DNA of 64,000 bases from Biomaibacter acetigenes (GCF_003691585.1 NZ_CP033169.1:1922001-1986000); one strand, 5' to 3'; shown: positions 1 to 8,681, numbered from the stretch's first letter. A program made the numbers and translations. Notes: a model not told the origin generated them from the letters alone.

Positions 1-227
1 TCCACTTCCTCGATAGTCATCCATCCTTTTTCTTTTCCAGCCAGCTCTCCCCGGGCAAGCTGTGACATCAGCTTCAGTGAAGCTTTTAATTTTTCATATT
101 CTTTAATATCGACAATGGCATATTTCCCTCTGCCATTTTTGGTTAAAAACACTGGCTCGCCTATGGCAATATCACGCAGGACTTCATTGTAATTCCTTAA
201 ATCGGAGATGGGTTTGATATTTGGCAT
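1..227 (-). CDS. Phd/YefM-family antitoxin, truncated by window edge
   Basis: The 75 or so visible residues start MPNIKPISDLRNYNEVL and continue with GEPVFLTKNGRGKYAIVDIKEYE. That is the usual N-terminal half of Phd/YefM antitoxins, which bind the operator DNA of their own toxin-antitoxin operon and neutralise a RelE, Doc or PIN-type toxin. The ATG at 227 is preceded by AAAGGAG at good spacing. The C-terminus (toxin-binding part) and any toxin gene lie beyond the left edge, so the partner is unknown. The family assignment rests on motif resemblance. A solitary antitoxin is also possible. Confidence 0.8.
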   Translation of the reverse strand, partial: MPNIKPISDLRNYNEVLRDIAIGEPVFLTKNGRGKYAIVDIKEYEKLKASLKLMSQLARGELAGKEKGWMTIEEV

Positions 228-360
228 AGATAACAGCTCCTTTCCTTGCTGTTATTATTATATCCTTATTATTCGTAAAATTCAACAGCAATTTTAAAAT
301 TAATGCAATCCTTTTCGATGGCTTCCTGAATTTGCTGTTCTAAGCCCGGATAGCCGGTGT

Positions 361-545
361 CTACTCAATGGGATGCACTGTTTTGACTAACCCATATTCA
401 ATTGCATCATTTAAACCAAAATCGCTGACAATCCAGCCAAAAAGCGCCTCTTCCTAGGCTTTTTTCCCAGAGGGTGCAAAAGGTGCTGCTGAAAAGTCAA
501 AACAGTACTGAATTTCCTTGTCCTGTGTATACGGTCCAGTCCGCC
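361..545 (-). pseudogene. Relic of a DEAD/DEAH (type III Res-like) helicase
   Basis: One minus-strand frame reads QDKEIQYCFDFSAAPFAPSG, then KKA, an in-frame TAG (454-456), then EEALFGWIVSDFGLNDAIEY, GLVKT and a stop at 361. The SAxPFAPSG and GWIVSDFGL-DAIE-GLVKT blocks match, from memory, a conserved stretch after the motor motifs of Res-type DEAD/DEAH helicases of restriction systems. Only about 60 codons of a roughly 900-codon gene remain, with no start, so it cannot be functional. The following 80 bases (279-360) still read as a protein-like string ending EFYE, which may be another piece of the same lost locus. Confidence 0.65.
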
Positions 546-668
546 TATCCGAACCGTTGCTTTAGCCTCCTGATCTTTAAACTCCCTTTTCACTTTCAGC
601 TCGGGATTACAACGCCATGCACGGTCGTGGGCTTTTTACTTTTTTTATGTATATTGATAACTTTAAAA

Positions 669-697
669 TTGATAATCCAAATAATTTCTGATATAAT
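669..697 (+). promoter_or_regulatory. Predicted sigma-A promoter of nifU-like gene
   Basis: TTGATA (669-674) and TATAAT (692-697) are separated by 17 bases and lie 40 bases before the start codon of the NifU-domain gene. The match is strong, but it is a prediction only. Confidence 0.6.
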
Positions 698-736
698 GGG
701 AATGATTTAAATAGATACTGAAGGGAGTTGTGTCCT

Positions 737-961
737 TTGAAGGAAAAAGTAAAGGAAGTCCTGGATAAAATCCGCCCATCTCTGCAGGCCGACGGCGGTG
801 ATGTTGAACTGGTGGATGTGGATGAATCTACCGGCATAGTAAAGGTAAAACTCACAGGTTCTTGCTTCGGATGCCCCTTTGCCACCATGACCCTGAAAAA
901 CGGCATCGAGGAAACGTTAAAAGAGCAGGTCCCCGGAGTAAAAGAGGTCCAGCAGGTTTAA
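737..961 (+). CDS. NifU C-terminal-domain iron-sulfur scaffold protein
   Basis: The protein of about 74 residues is a single NifU-like C-terminal domain. It has [11 protein letters not shown] near the N-terminus and the cluster-binding CFGCP motif (CxxC) near residue 46. Such proteins hold or carry a labile Fe-S cluster for delivery to apo-proteins. Both candidate starts are TTG: 728 lies directly on the Shine-Dalgarno AAGGGAG (721-727), while 737 has a 9-base spacer and gives [14 protein letters not shown], so 737 is chosen. It is a single-gene unit with its own promoter, convergent with the cobalamin operon. Family assignment is secure; the client proteins are unknown. Confidence 0.88.
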   Translation: MKEKVKEVLDKIRPSLQADGGDVELVDVDESTGIVKVKLTGSCFGCPFATMTLKNGIEETLKEQVPGVKEVQQV

Positions 962-970
962 CCATTTTTA

Positions 971-997
971 AAAGCAGCTAACTGCTGCTTTTTATTT
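971..997. terminator. Intrinsic terminator between nifU-like gene and cobC
   Basis: AAAGCAG and CTGCTTT flank a short loop and are followed by a T-rich tract on the plus strand. It sits between convergent genes and can also serve the minus-strand cobalamin operon. Confidence 0.7.
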
Positions 998-1009
998 TTC
1001 TACATATTT

Positions 1010-1636
1010 TTATACATATAGATGAAATGTATCATTCACGGTCACTATATATGCATCGCTTTGGGCCAGGTCTTTTTGTCCATCATATTCTACCACCGTC
1101 AAAGAAGCATTGCTGATTTTAAACTTCCAGAATAGGTCATAATGCAGGTTCAATATGATTGAAAGCAGCGCTCTGATAGGCCCTGCATGGGTTACAATCA
1201 ATATACTTTCCCCGGGATGACTATTGGCGGCGGTTTTTAAAAACTTCGACACCCTGTCACAAAGCTCCGATAAGGTTTCCCCGCCTTCCGGACGCTCATT
1301 ATACGGGTCCTGCCTCCACCTTTCCATCTCTCCGGGCCATTTTTGAGTTATTTCATCAAAAGTACAGCCTTCCCATATACCGAAGCTCAATTCCCTCATT
1401 TCCCTGGCGGGAAAAACCTTTAGTCCATGCGGCGCTGCAATAATTCCGGCCGTTTCCATGGCCCTTTGCAAATCACTGGCATATATCGCATCGATTTTTT
1501 GCTCTTTCAGCCTTTCGGAAAGCCTTGCCGCTTGAAACCTTCCGGTATCGCTCAGGGGTATATCCGATTGGCCCTGATATTTATACTCTTTGTTCCAGAG
1601 GGTTTCTCCATGCCTTACCAGATAAAATCTTGACAA
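1010..1636 (-). CDS. cobC: Alpha-ribazole phosphatase (histidine phosphatase)
   Basis: This 208-residue histidine phosphatase has the catalytic RHG box near the start (YLVRHGETLWN) and the later THAGPIRALL motif carrying the second active-site histidine. CobC removes the 5'-phosphate from alpha-ribazole phosphate or adenosylcobalamin phosphate in the last part of nucleotide-loop assembly. The family alone would also allow phosphoglycerate mutase-like roles; the assignment comes from its place as the last gene of the cobalamin-riboswitch operon, 6 bases after cobS. The start is a TTG with AAAGGGTGA upstream. Confidence 0.85.
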   Translation of the reverse strand: MSRFYLVRHGETLWNKEYKYQGQSDIPLSDTGRFQAARLSERLKEQKIDAIYASDLQRAMETAGIIAAPHGLKVFPAREMRELSFGIWEGCTFDEITQKWPGEMERWRQDPYNERPEGGETLSELCDRVSKFLKTAANSHPGESILIVTHAGPIRALLSIILNLHYDLFWKFKISNASLTVVEYDGQKDLAQSDAYIVTVNDTFHLYV

Positions 1637-1642
1637 AAAAAA

Positions 1643-2380
1643 TCACCCTTTATTAGATAATATGACAAAGATTAAAAGTACAACTATTTCACAAAGCTCA
1701 TTTATTGCTCCGTATGTATCCCCTGTCAGGCCCCCTAATTGTCCTATAATATATTTTATTAAAACGAAACCTGCTACAATTACTATCAATGCTATGATAA
1801 ATCCCATTGCTTTTGCAACCAAAATTGCAATCCCGATGGCGATAACACTTGATGTAATAAAATACCATGGGTTTTTGTAAAGGCTGAATGCCCTGCCAAG
1901 CCCGCTTTCCCGGGCATAGGGGAATAAGATTATGGCATAAGTCATGACCCACCGGCTCAGGACGGGAGCAAGAATTAACGCCGGTATCAGATACTGCCGT
2001 GAAAGGGAACCTGTAAGAGAGATTTTAAACAATAACAGCAGGACAACCCCCATGGCGCCATAAGCCCCGATGCGGCTGTCTTTCATGACCGATAGCTTTT
2101 TCTCCCTACCGCCCCCGCAAAAAATCCCGTCCATTGTATCGGCAAATCCATCTATATGCATACCGCCGGTGATGCTCCCCCATGCGGTTGTAATAATGAC
2201 CGGCAAAACCTGCAAGGGTAGAACTTTTTCCCCCAATAAAAATGTAAAACTCAGGATGCCGCCTATCACGGCCCCCGCCAAAGGAAAGAAGGGGATCGAA
2301 GATGCGATTTTTCTATCATCAAGCATTATCTGAGGAAGGGGTATCCTGGTCAAAAATAAAAGGGCTACATAAAATCCCAT
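1643..2380 (-). CDS. cobS: Adenosylcobinamide-GDP ribazoletransferase
   Basis: CobS joins adenosylcobinamide-GDP to alpha-ribazole (or its phosphate) to form cobalamin, in the cytoplasmic membrane. The 245-residue protein is mostly hydrophobic. It shows the family blocks FLTRIPLP at the N-terminus, the acidic metal-binding segment GGMHIDGFADTMDG near residue 75, and DSRIGAYGAMG near residue 100. Length and motif order are normal. The ATG follows AAGGAGATAAAATGTT. It lies between cbiB and cobC in the riboswitch-controlled operon. Confidence 0.93.
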   Translation of the reverse strand: MGFYVALLFLTRIPLPQIMLDDRKIASSIPFFPLAGAVIGGILSFTFLLGEKVLPLQVLPVIITTAWGSITGGMHIDGFADTMDGIFCGGGREKKLSVMKDSRIGAYGAMGVVLLLLFKISLTGSLSRQYLIPALILAPVLSRWVMTYAIILFPYARESGLGRAFSLYKNPWYFITSSVIAIGIAILVAKAMGFIIALIVIVAGFVLIKYIIGQLGGLTGDTYGAINELCEIVVLLIFVILSNKG

Positions 2381-2522
2381 AACATTTTATCTCCTTAACG
2401 TTTTTTCCGAATAGACCTGTTCAAGCAAAACAGTTTACAAATATTATTATTGTTTTCTTTTGTATTGGTATTATAAATCCAGGGTTTTCAGTACAGTTAG
2501 TTGGACTTTTGATTATATTAAA

Positions 2523-3467
2523 TCAAAAGAATAATAGTAACAACTCTCCCAGCATTAAAGCAATAGCCGAAGATATTACGCTTAATACCACCACAGTCTT
2601 TATGTCTTCGGGAACTATTTCCCTCAATTTTTCGCCCAAATATGCCCTGATATGGGGCTCGCCGAAATAATAGTTTATGCCTCCAAGCCTAATGCCCATG
2701 ACTCCTGCCGTTATGGATTCGGGAATACCTCCGTTTGGGCTTTCATGTTTTCTGGAATCTTTCATGGCTGTCACAAATCCACGCCTTATATCAAGTCCCA
2801 TAACTGCAGCGGCCATTAACATAAAGACTCCACAAAGCCGCGCAGGTATATAGTTTAAAAAGTCGTCCATTTTTGCGGAAAACCAGCCAAAGTGAAGATA
2901 TCTTTCATTTTTATAACCTACCATGGAGTCAAGGGTGCTGGCGGCCTTAAAAGCCATAGCAAGAGGTGGCCCTCCGATAAAAGAATAAAACAAAGGGGAA
3001 ACGATGCCGTCGACGGTGTTTTCTGCCACGGTTTCCACAGTGGCCCGGCAAACCTCATCTTGCTGCAGTTCTCGGGTATCCCGCCCCACTATGCCGGAAA
3101 GGCGCACCCTTGCCTTTTCGATATTGCCGTTTTTTAACTCATAAAAAATGCCCATGGCTTCATCGGATAAGTTTCTGACCGCCAGGGTTGTGTATAACAG
3201 CCACACCGATACTACATGCCCCATCCAGATATTTATTCCATAGGCCAATTTTATCACAAAAAATGTTAAAAAATAAGATAAGCCGACGGTGATAAGCCAC
3301 AATACTATGCCACCGAACTTGAGGCTGGAAGAAGTTTGAAAAAACCTTCGAATAAAGCCTTCCAAAAATGAAATCAGTTTCCCCATAATCACTACGGGAT
3401 GGGTGGACCTCCGAGGATCTCCCAGAACCAGGTCCAGCAAAAAAGCTGCAAAGATAAGTTTATCCAT
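2523..3467 (-). CDS. cbiB: Adenosylcobinamide-phosphate synthase
   Basis: The 314-residue membrane protein begins LDLVLGDPRRSTHPVVIMG, the signature start of CbiB/CobD-type cobalamin synthases. It also has the family segments ETVAENTVDGIVSPLFY near residue 145 and ESPNGGIPES near 240. CbiB amidates adenosylcobyric acid with (R)-1-amino-2-propanol phosphate, the product of the neighbouring CobD. No cobyric acid biosynthesis genes are in the window, so its substrate would come from imported or separately made corrinoids. About 140 bases without a recognisable gene separate it from cobS. Confidence 0.93.
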   Translation of the reverse strand: MDKLIFAAFLLDLVLGDPRRSTHPVVIMGKLISFLEGFIRRFFQTSSSLKFGGIVLWLITVGLSYFLTFFVIKLAYGINIWMGHVVSVWLLYTTLAVRNLSDEAMGIFYELKNGNIEKARVRLSGIVGRDTRELQQDEVCRATVETVAENTVDGIVSPLFYSFIGGPPLAMAFKAASTLDSMVGYKNERYLHFGWFSAKMDDFLNYIPARLCGVFMLMAAAVMGLDIRRGFVTAMKDSRKHESPNGGIPESITAGVMGIRLGGINYYFGEPHIRAYLGEKLREIVPEDIKTVVVLSVISSAIALMLGELLLLFF

Positions 3468-3567
3468 GTTTTTTACTTTACCTTTCTATAGAAGTCTATA
3501 TAAAATTCCTAATTATAAACAGGAGTTGTCGTTCACTACTTATCATAGTTGCTGATTAGCTTTAAGT

Positions 3568-4659
3568 CTAAGATAAAATTGAAATGAGGGCATTTATAAG
3601 AATATCATTTTCCTCTCTCTTTCTGACCGCCACTCTGAAAAAATTGTCATCCAGAAAATCAAAATTGCCGCACCGTCTTATTAATATGCCATATTTTTTG
3701 AGTTTCTGAGCCAGGGCATCGGATGTTATTTCGCCTGTAATTCGGACAAAGACAAAATTCGCCTCGGGATGGAAGGGTGAAATTCCCCTGATGTCGTTTA
3801 ATGTACCCCAGAAATATTCCTTTTCCTGGGAAATAAATTTTTTGGTCAGCTCTATGTAATTCTTATCTTTTAAAACTTCACTGCCCACCAAACCCGCAAA
3901 AGTATTGATATTCCAGGGATCTTTCAACTCCGATATTTTTTGTATCAGTTCACTGTTGGAAGCGGCAAAACCTACTCTAAGACCCGGTAAGGCAAAAAAT
4001 TTGGTGAGAGATCTGAGAATAATCAAATTTTTATGTTTCTCGACCTCTTTTATCAAACTCTGACTATTTATTACAAAATCCATGAAAGCCTCGTCCAGCA
4101 GCAGAAAGGATCTTTTTTCTTTCACTAATTCCAGCATATTTATTATATCATTTTTAAGGATGAGCTTGCCCGTGGGATTGTTGGGATTGCATAAAACCAG
4201 CATTGAATTTTTATCCATGAGTTTTTCCGCTCTCTCAAAAAGCTCCATGTCCCACTCAAAATTGTTTTTCGTCATATCAATAAGCTCTGTTTTTATTCCC
4301 CTGGTCCTGCAGGAATGAGCATATTCCGAAAATGTGGGAGCGGGAATTATAACCTTTGAAGGCCTCAATGCTTCCATAATTATGTTTATAAGTTCCACTG
4401 AGCCGTTCCCGGGCAGCAGATTTTCCGGGTTTATGCCGTAATATTCCGCCGCGACTTTTTTGAGCTCCATCTGTTCAGTATCAGGATAATGGACTATATC
4501 ATTTATATGGTTTATTATTACTTGTCTTACAACATCGGGGAATCCCAATGGGTTGATGTTGGCAGAAAAGTCCAGAATTTTGTTATACGGCATATTAAGT
4601 TGTTTCGCGGCTTTATACACATTTCCTCCATGAAGCACCATGGTATCAGGTCCTCTCAT
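3568..4659 (-). CDS. cobD: L-threonine-O-3-phosphate decarboxylase (PLP)
   Basis: The 363-residue fold-type I PLP enzyme resembles histidinol-phosphate aminotransferase. DFSANINPLGFP near residue 30 is typical of CobD; CNPNNPTGK lies near residue 157 and the PLP lysine is in SLTKFFALPGLRVGF near 220. CobD decarboxylates threonine phosphate to aminopropanol phosphate, the linker used by CbiB. It sits between a PduX-like threonine kinase and cbiB, which settles the call against HisC. The start is either the ATG at 4659 or, 18 bases later, the ATG before VLHGG, which has AGAGGA upstream. Confidence 0.9.
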   Translation of the reverse strand: MRGPDTMVLHGGNVYKAAKQLNMPYNKILDFSANINPLGFPDVVRQVIINHINDIVHYPDTEQMELKKVAAEYYGINPENLLPGNGSVELINIIMEALRPSKVIIPAPTFSEYAHSCRTRGIKTELIDMTKNNFEWDMELFERAEKLMDKNSMLVLCNPNNPTGKLILKNDIINMLELVKEKRSFLLLDEAFMDFVINSQSLIKEVEKHKNLIILRSLTKFFALPGLRVGFAASNSELIQKISELKDPWNINTFAGLVGSEVLKDKNYIELTKKFISQEKEYFWGTLNDIRGISPFHPEANFVFVRITGEITSDALAQKLKKYGILIRRCGNFDFLDDNFFRVAVRKREENDILINALISILS

Positions 4660-4726
4660 ATTTCAAACCTTGGGTAGGCTTAAGTTGTCTATCTTTACTC
4701 TATTTTCAAGTTTATACCGATAGCAT

Positions 4727-5620
4727 CTAAATTTGCCTCGGACCGGTATTATCAATACTTACCTTGATGACTCTCAATTTTTTCCCATGCTTCTTCAAAA
4801 TTCCATCCAGCTCTGTCCATAAATCACCGTTTATGCAGCAATTCCTTTCAAAAAACATACTGATGGCAGAACCGCTGTGGGCAATATTTACTCCGATGGC
4901 ATTAAACTTAAGTGCAGCTTCGATGATATCAATTAAATGAGGCTTATAAAGTATCTCCTGGTGGGCAAGGGCACTTTTTATCATGGCCTCGCCCAGGAGT
5001 TTCATGTCGCCGTCTTTTACAGCGGTGCGAACTATTTCCAGAGCCTGTCTAACTAACGGTTCCTTTTTCAAATTTAATTCTTTTAAATCGAAGCGACTGT
5101 TAAATTCCCCGGTATCCACCGTTTCTCTGGTATCTATGATGTATACATCCATTTCCGGCAGGTCTCCCAGGCTTTCCCTCCAAATTCCCTTTATGTGGTC
5201 AAAAATCATCGCGCCTTTAAACATTATACCATCGCTGGGCTCTATGGAAAGGGCAATATCGGCAATGGAATCGGGGGAAATATCTTTTCCCAGAGCCGAT
5301 GCTGTAGCCATACATGCGGCGGTTATATCGGCGGTGCTGGATGAAAGGCCTATGCCCCGGGGAATCCGGGAATTTATAGTAATAATTGGTTTATATTCCA
5401 CTGCTCCGAAAAATTGAAGGGTTTTTTGCGCAGCAAGATATGATTTAAAACTATATTTATTTAAGTCGTCAAATAAACTTCTTATACGTTTCTCCGGAAT
5501 TAATTCTACGGTTATTTCGGTATATAATGAAACGGGACATGTCACCAAAAAGTCCCTTCCATCAATACTCCCCTGGACTATTTCTCCACAGCTGGCAGGG
5601 CAGCGGGCTTTCCCAATCAA
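4727..5620 (-). CDS. pduX: GHMP-family L-threonine kinase, PduX-like
   Basis: The 297-residue GHMP kinase starts ARCPASCGEIVQGSIDG, typical of PduX and related kinases, and has the ATP-binding loop PRGIGLSSSTADITAA near residue 85. PduX phosphorylates L-threonine to O-phosphothreonine, which CobD then decarboxylates to the cobalamin linker. The adjacent cobD supports this substrate; other GHMP kinases act on sugars or isoprenoids. The short gap to cobU (14 bases) places it inside the operon. The GHMP family is certain, the substrate comes from context. Confidence 0.83.
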   Translation of the reverse strand: MIGKARCPASCGEIVQGSIDGRDFLVTCPVSLYTEITVELIPEKRIRSLFDDLNKYSFKSYLAAQKTLQFFGAVEYKPIITINSRIPRGIGLSSSTADITAACMATASALGKDISPDSIADIALSIEPSDGIMFKGAMIFDHIKGIWRESLGDLPEMDVYIIDTRETVDTGEFNSRFDLKELNLKKEPLVRQALEIVRTAVKDGDMKLLGEAMIKSALAHQEILYKPHLIDIIEAALKFNAIGVNIAHSGSAISMFFERNCCINGDLWTELDGILKKHGKKLRVIKVSIDNTGPRQI

Positions 5621-5634
5621 ATGGATTCTCCCCT

Positions 5635-6192
5635 CTATTTTATCTTTAAAGGTATGCCCGAAACCATGAAATATACCTCATCGGCACTTGATGCCACCAC
5701 CTGGTTTACTTCTCCCAGCAAATCCCGGTAAAGCCTCCCCAGGGGGTATTCGGGCACAAGGCCCATGCCCACTTCATTGGACACAATTATTACATGGCGT
5801 TCCATCCTTCCGGCCTCAAATATCATTACGTTTATCTCATTCAGGAGGGCCTCCCTCAAATCTTCCCAGGTTTCGGGATTTTCAGCTTTTTCCAGCGGAA
5901 GCCAGTTGGAAACCAGAAGAGCCAGACAGTCGATGAGAACCACCCCATAATCTGTCAGCCGGCCGTCTCCGCTGATATTTTTTAAAGCTTTCGATACATA
6001 TTCAGGCTCCTCTACGGTCATCCATACGGCAGGCCTTCTCTGCCTGTGGAGGGCTATTCGATGAGCCATTTCTTCGTCCAGGGCCTGAGCGGTGGCTATG
6101 TATATTACTTTTTGGTTTGATTCTGCAGCCATTCTTTCTGCAAACCGGCTTTTGCCGCTGCGGGCACCGCCAGTGATAAATGTTATGCTCAT
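5635..6192 (-). CDS. cobU: Adenosylcobinamide kinase / phosphate guanylyltransferase
   Basis: CobU phosphorylates adenosylcobinamide and adds GMP to give adenosylcobinamide-GDP, the CobS substrate. The protein of about 185 residues begins ITFITGGARSGKSRFAE (P-loop GGARSGKS). It then shows HRQRRP with the guanylyl-accepting histidine region, the LIDCLALLVSNW strand and SNEVGMGLVP, all in family order. The ATG at 6192 has AAAGGTG six bases upstream; a GTG three codons earlier is an alternative. The ribosome site overlaps the stop of btuC, so the two are probably coupled. Confidence 0.93.
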   Translation of the reverse strand: MSITFITGGARSGKSRFAERMAAESNQKVIYIATAQALDEEMAHRIALHRQRRPAVWMTVEEPEYVSKALKNISGDGRLTDYGVVLIDCLALLVSNWLPLEKAENPETWEDLREALLNEINVMIFEAGRMERHVIIVSNEVGMGLVPEYPLGRLYRDLLGEVNQVVASSADEVYFMVSGIPLKIK

Positions 6193-6203
6193 GTTTTTCA
6201 CCT

Positions 6204-7262
6204 TTACATCCTGTAATCTTTATTTTTTTTCCTGAAGAGCAGGTATATAAAGAAGGGGCCTCCAAAAAGGGCAGTCAGGATGCCCACCGGAAGTTCGGTG
6301 GGACTTATGACCACCCTGGAAAAAGTATCAGCCAGCATGAGATAAAGGCCTCCCACCAGAGCCGAAAATGTAAACAGTCTCCTGTGGTCGGGTCCGATGA
6401 TGAGTCTTGTAATGTGCGGTATTATAAGCCCCACAAAGCCTATAATACCGCTGACCGCCACTGCGGAGGCTGTGAGAAGGCACGCTGCTGCAAGGCTTAC
6501 TTTCTTTGTGAGCTCTGTATCCACTCCCGTAAAAAAGGCCGTCTCCTCTCCCAATTGCAGTATATTTAAGGCCCTCAAATTCCAGAGGCCTATAAAATAT
6601 CCGATAGCCCCATAAGGTAAGTTAAGTATCACATCATTCCATCCCTGGGAAGAAAAACTTCCCAGAAGCCAGAAATATATCTGGTGTAGCTTCTGGTCAC
6701 TGAAATACATGAAAAAAGATACCAGGGCGGAAATAAAACTGCTCACAGCAATGCCTGCCAGCAGCAGTGTAAATGAATAGGTACGCCCTCCTATGCTGGC
6801 AATGCCGTAAACCACAATTATGGTGACGGAAGCTCCCAGAAAAGCAAAAAATGGTATTGAACCCATTCCCCATATTCTCAAGCCCGAAAAAATCATGATA
6901 GCCAGGGTAGCCCCCAGGGAAGCTCCAGCCGAAGCCCCTATGACATAGGGATCGGCCATGGGGTTTCTGAAAATGCCCTGGTATATTACACCTGCTGCGG
7001 AAAGTTCGGCTCCCACCAGAAATGAAAGTATAATTCTCGGAAGCCGGAGCTGCAGCACAATAGCCTCCTGGGCAGATGACCAGTCAGTGGAAATATTACT
7101 TCCCAGGACGGGAATCTTATGAAGGAGAATCTTCAAAATTTGAAAGGGGTTGATGCTCACCGCCCCAATCCCGAGCGCCAGAATACCTCCAAGGATAATC
7201 GCCGCGATGAGCACTGTATATTTCTGTATATATTGCATGTCCTTCGGGGACCTGTTGACCAT
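6204..7262 (-). CDS. btuC: FecCD/BtuC-type corrinoid ABC permease
   Basis: The 352-residue FecCD-family permease has about ten membrane segments and the conserved sequences LRLPRIILSFLVGAELSAAG and GIIGFVGLIIPHITRLIIG (cytoplasmic coupling region near the C-terminus). The family moves iron-siderophore or corrinoid substrates through the inner membrane. Its position between a BtuF-like binding lipoprotein and cobU, behind a cobalamin riboswitch, points to corrinoid uptake. An ATPase subunit (BtuD) is missing from the operon and from the window. The ATG follows GGAGGCAGCGCA. Confidence 0.88.
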   Translation of the reverse strand: MVNRSPKDMQYIQKYTVLIAAIILGGILALGIGAVSINPFQILKILLHKIPVLGSNISTDWSSAQEAIVLQLRLPRIILSFLVGAELSAAGVIYQGIFRNPMADPYVIGASAGASLGATLAIMIFSGLRIWGMGSIPFFAFLGASVTIIVVYGIASIGGRTYSFTLLLAGIAVSSFISALVSFFMYFSDQKLHQIYFWLLGSFSSQGWNDVILNLPYGAIGYFIGLWNLRALNILQLGEETAFFTGVDTELTKKVSLAAACLLTASAVAVSGIIGFVGLIIPHITRLIIGPDHRRLFTFSALVGGLYLMLADTFSRVVISPTELPVGILTALFGGPFFIYLLFRKKNKDYRM

Positions 7263-7279
7263 TGCGCTGCCTCCAACAT

Positions 7280-8266
7280 TTATTTGAACAATTCCGGATG
7301 GATTATCCTTGCAAACTGTTCAAGGCCATCTATAAGGCGCGGTGTCGCCCGCTGAACTATATTTTCATCCACGTAAAAAACTTTTTTATCCTTTATTGCT
7401 TTGATATTCTCCCATCCGGACCTTTTTAAAATATCCTCCGCCGTTTGTTTGCTGGTGCCGTGGTGCGAGAATATGATGATATCGGGGTCTTTGGATATAA
7501 TCATTTCCTGACTGTACTCCGGATAGGCTTTTTGCGCGTCACCGGCGATGTTTTGACCCCCAGCCTTTTCTATGATATCATTGACGAAGGTGCCGGGACC
7601 GGCAGTGGTAAAAGGCTCCGGCCAGACCTCGTAATAGACTTTTGGACGCTTATCCTGGGGTATTCCGGCAACTTTATTCTCAATGGCTTTAATTCTTTCT
7701 GTAAGTGTCTCCACTAATTTTTGTGATTCCGCTATTTTACCGGTGGCTTTTCCTATTATTTCAATGCTGTTTAGCATATCGGGGATATTCTTGGGGGCGA
7801 GAACTACTACGGGTATGTTCAATTTCTCCAGTTGTTCCACCGGTTTCTGGTGCATGTCGGTGGCCAGCACCAGGTCCGGTTTCAATGATATAATCTTCTC
7901 CATGTTCGGGTCAGCAAAGCCGCCGATTTTTCCCTTGCTTTTTGCTTCTTCGGGATAGTCGCAGTAATTGGTAACCCCAACCACTTTACCCCCTAATCCC
8001 AGGGAAAAAAGAATCTCTGTGTTACTGGGAGCCAGAGAAATAATCCTTTCTGGCTCTTTTTCCAGAGTTACTTCACGGTTCATCTGGTCTTTTATGGTTA
8101 AGGGGTATCCAGTACCTTTTTGCTGCCGGGTGTTGTCCTGTGGTGCAGCAGAATTCTCTTGAGGTTTGGTTTGATCATTCTTTGAAGCGCCGCATCCGGA
8201 AATAATGCCTATTACCATTAACAGTATCAATAATATTGATATACTCTTTAATATTTTTTTACTCAT
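7280..8266 (-). CDS. btuF: BtuF-like corrinoid-binding lipoprotein
   Basis: The 328-residue extracytoplasmic binding protein has a lipoprotein signal peptide with the lipobox IISGCG (lipidated Cys25) and a Pro/Gln-rich linker. The periplasmic-binding fold of the BtuF/FhuD class follows: ERIISLAPSNTEILFSLGLG near residue 75, then VVGVTNYCDYPEE and KPDLVLATDMH. It is the first gene after the cobalamin riboswitch and lies 17 bases before btuC. Iron-chelate binding is the family alternative; the riboswitch argues for corrinoids. Confidence 0.88.
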   Translation of the reverse strand: MSKKILKSISILLILLMVIGIISGCGASKNDQTKPQENSAAPQDNTRQQKGTGYPLTIKDQMNREVTLEKEPERIISLAPSNTEILFSLGLGGKVVGVTNYCDYPEEAKSKGKIGGFADPNMEKIISLKPDLVLATDMHQKPVEQLEKLNIPVVVLAPKNIPDMLNSIEIIGKATGKIAESQKLVETLTERIKAIENKVAGIPQDKRPKVYYEVWPEPFTTAGPGTFVNDIIEKAGGQNIAGDAQKAYPEYSQEMIISKDPDIIIFSHHGTSKQTAEDILKRSGWENIKAIKDKKVFYVDENIVQRATPRLIDGLEQFARIIHPELFK

Positions 8267-8370
8267 TTTTTACAGCAAGATCATCGACCCTGCCCTAACC
8301 TCCTTTTTTTACTTTTTTTATTTTTGGCGAGGCGCATCGTTTTTCCGGGGCGAATTTGCGCTGCGCCGAC

Positions 8371-8408
8371 AAAAATAACCCGGCCTTTCTCTGGAAAATC
8401 CGGGTTTT
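8371..8408 (-). terminator. Riboswitch-controlled terminator before btuF
   Basis: On the minus strand AACCCGG and CCGGGTT flank a roughly 20-base loop and are followed by ATTTTT. It lies between the cobalamin aptamer and btuF, where a ligand-dependent terminator is expected. Confidence 0.75.
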
Positions 8409-8449
8409 CTCCTTTGCAAATGTACTCCCCCTTTCTTCCGAAGGCTTGT

Positions 8450-8607
8450 ACTCCTATTCAACAGGCAGGTTTCCTGGCTGCCGGATCATCTTCTCTGCGC
8501 CTTCCCGGTTTCCCAGTGGCATAGCAGTTTATCCCCGGTTACAGTGGCGGGACCGCTCAGGACTTTCACCTGATTCCCTTTTGACCTTACGGCACCTGTT
8601 GCATATT
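8450..8607 (-). promoter_or_regulatory. Cobalamin (AdoCbl) riboswitch
   Basis: The minus strand carries the B12 box GCCAGGAAACCTGCC (about 8465-8479). Before it come the class-typical pieces TCAGGTGAAAGTCCTGAGCG and CGCCACTGTAACCGGG, in the right order. A terminator follows before btuF. High adenosylcobalamin should end transcription early and shut off the eight-gene corrinoid operon. The aptamer class is unmistakable from these blocks; the exact ends are approximate. Confidence 0.95.
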
Positions 8608-8617
8608 GTTTTTTTAT

Positions 8618-8646
8618 ATTATATCTCACATTTTCTTTTTCTACAA
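8618..8646 (-). promoter_or_regulatory. Promoter of cobalamin riboswitch operon
   Basis: On the minus strand TTGTAG (8641-8646) and a perfect TATAAT (8618-8623) are 17 bases apart. The predicted transcript start falls a few bases before the riboswitch aptamer. Confidence 0.7.
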
Positions 8647-8681
8647 GTTCATGAGGTCATGCTTAATTCAGTTCTAATGTC

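Noticed and set aside
1010-1636. Phosphoglycerate mutase call for the histidine phosphatase
   Set aside because: The family allows it, but it is the last gene of a cobalamin operon next to cobS, so CobC is preferred.
3568-4659. Histidinol-phosphate aminotransferase call
   Set aside because: Neighbours are PduX-like kinase and CbiB, and the N-terminal DFSANINPLG region is of the CobD type.
6002-6265. Second frame over cobU and the end of btuC
   Set aside because: It is an out-of-frame shadow of cobU; the P-loop frame is the real one.
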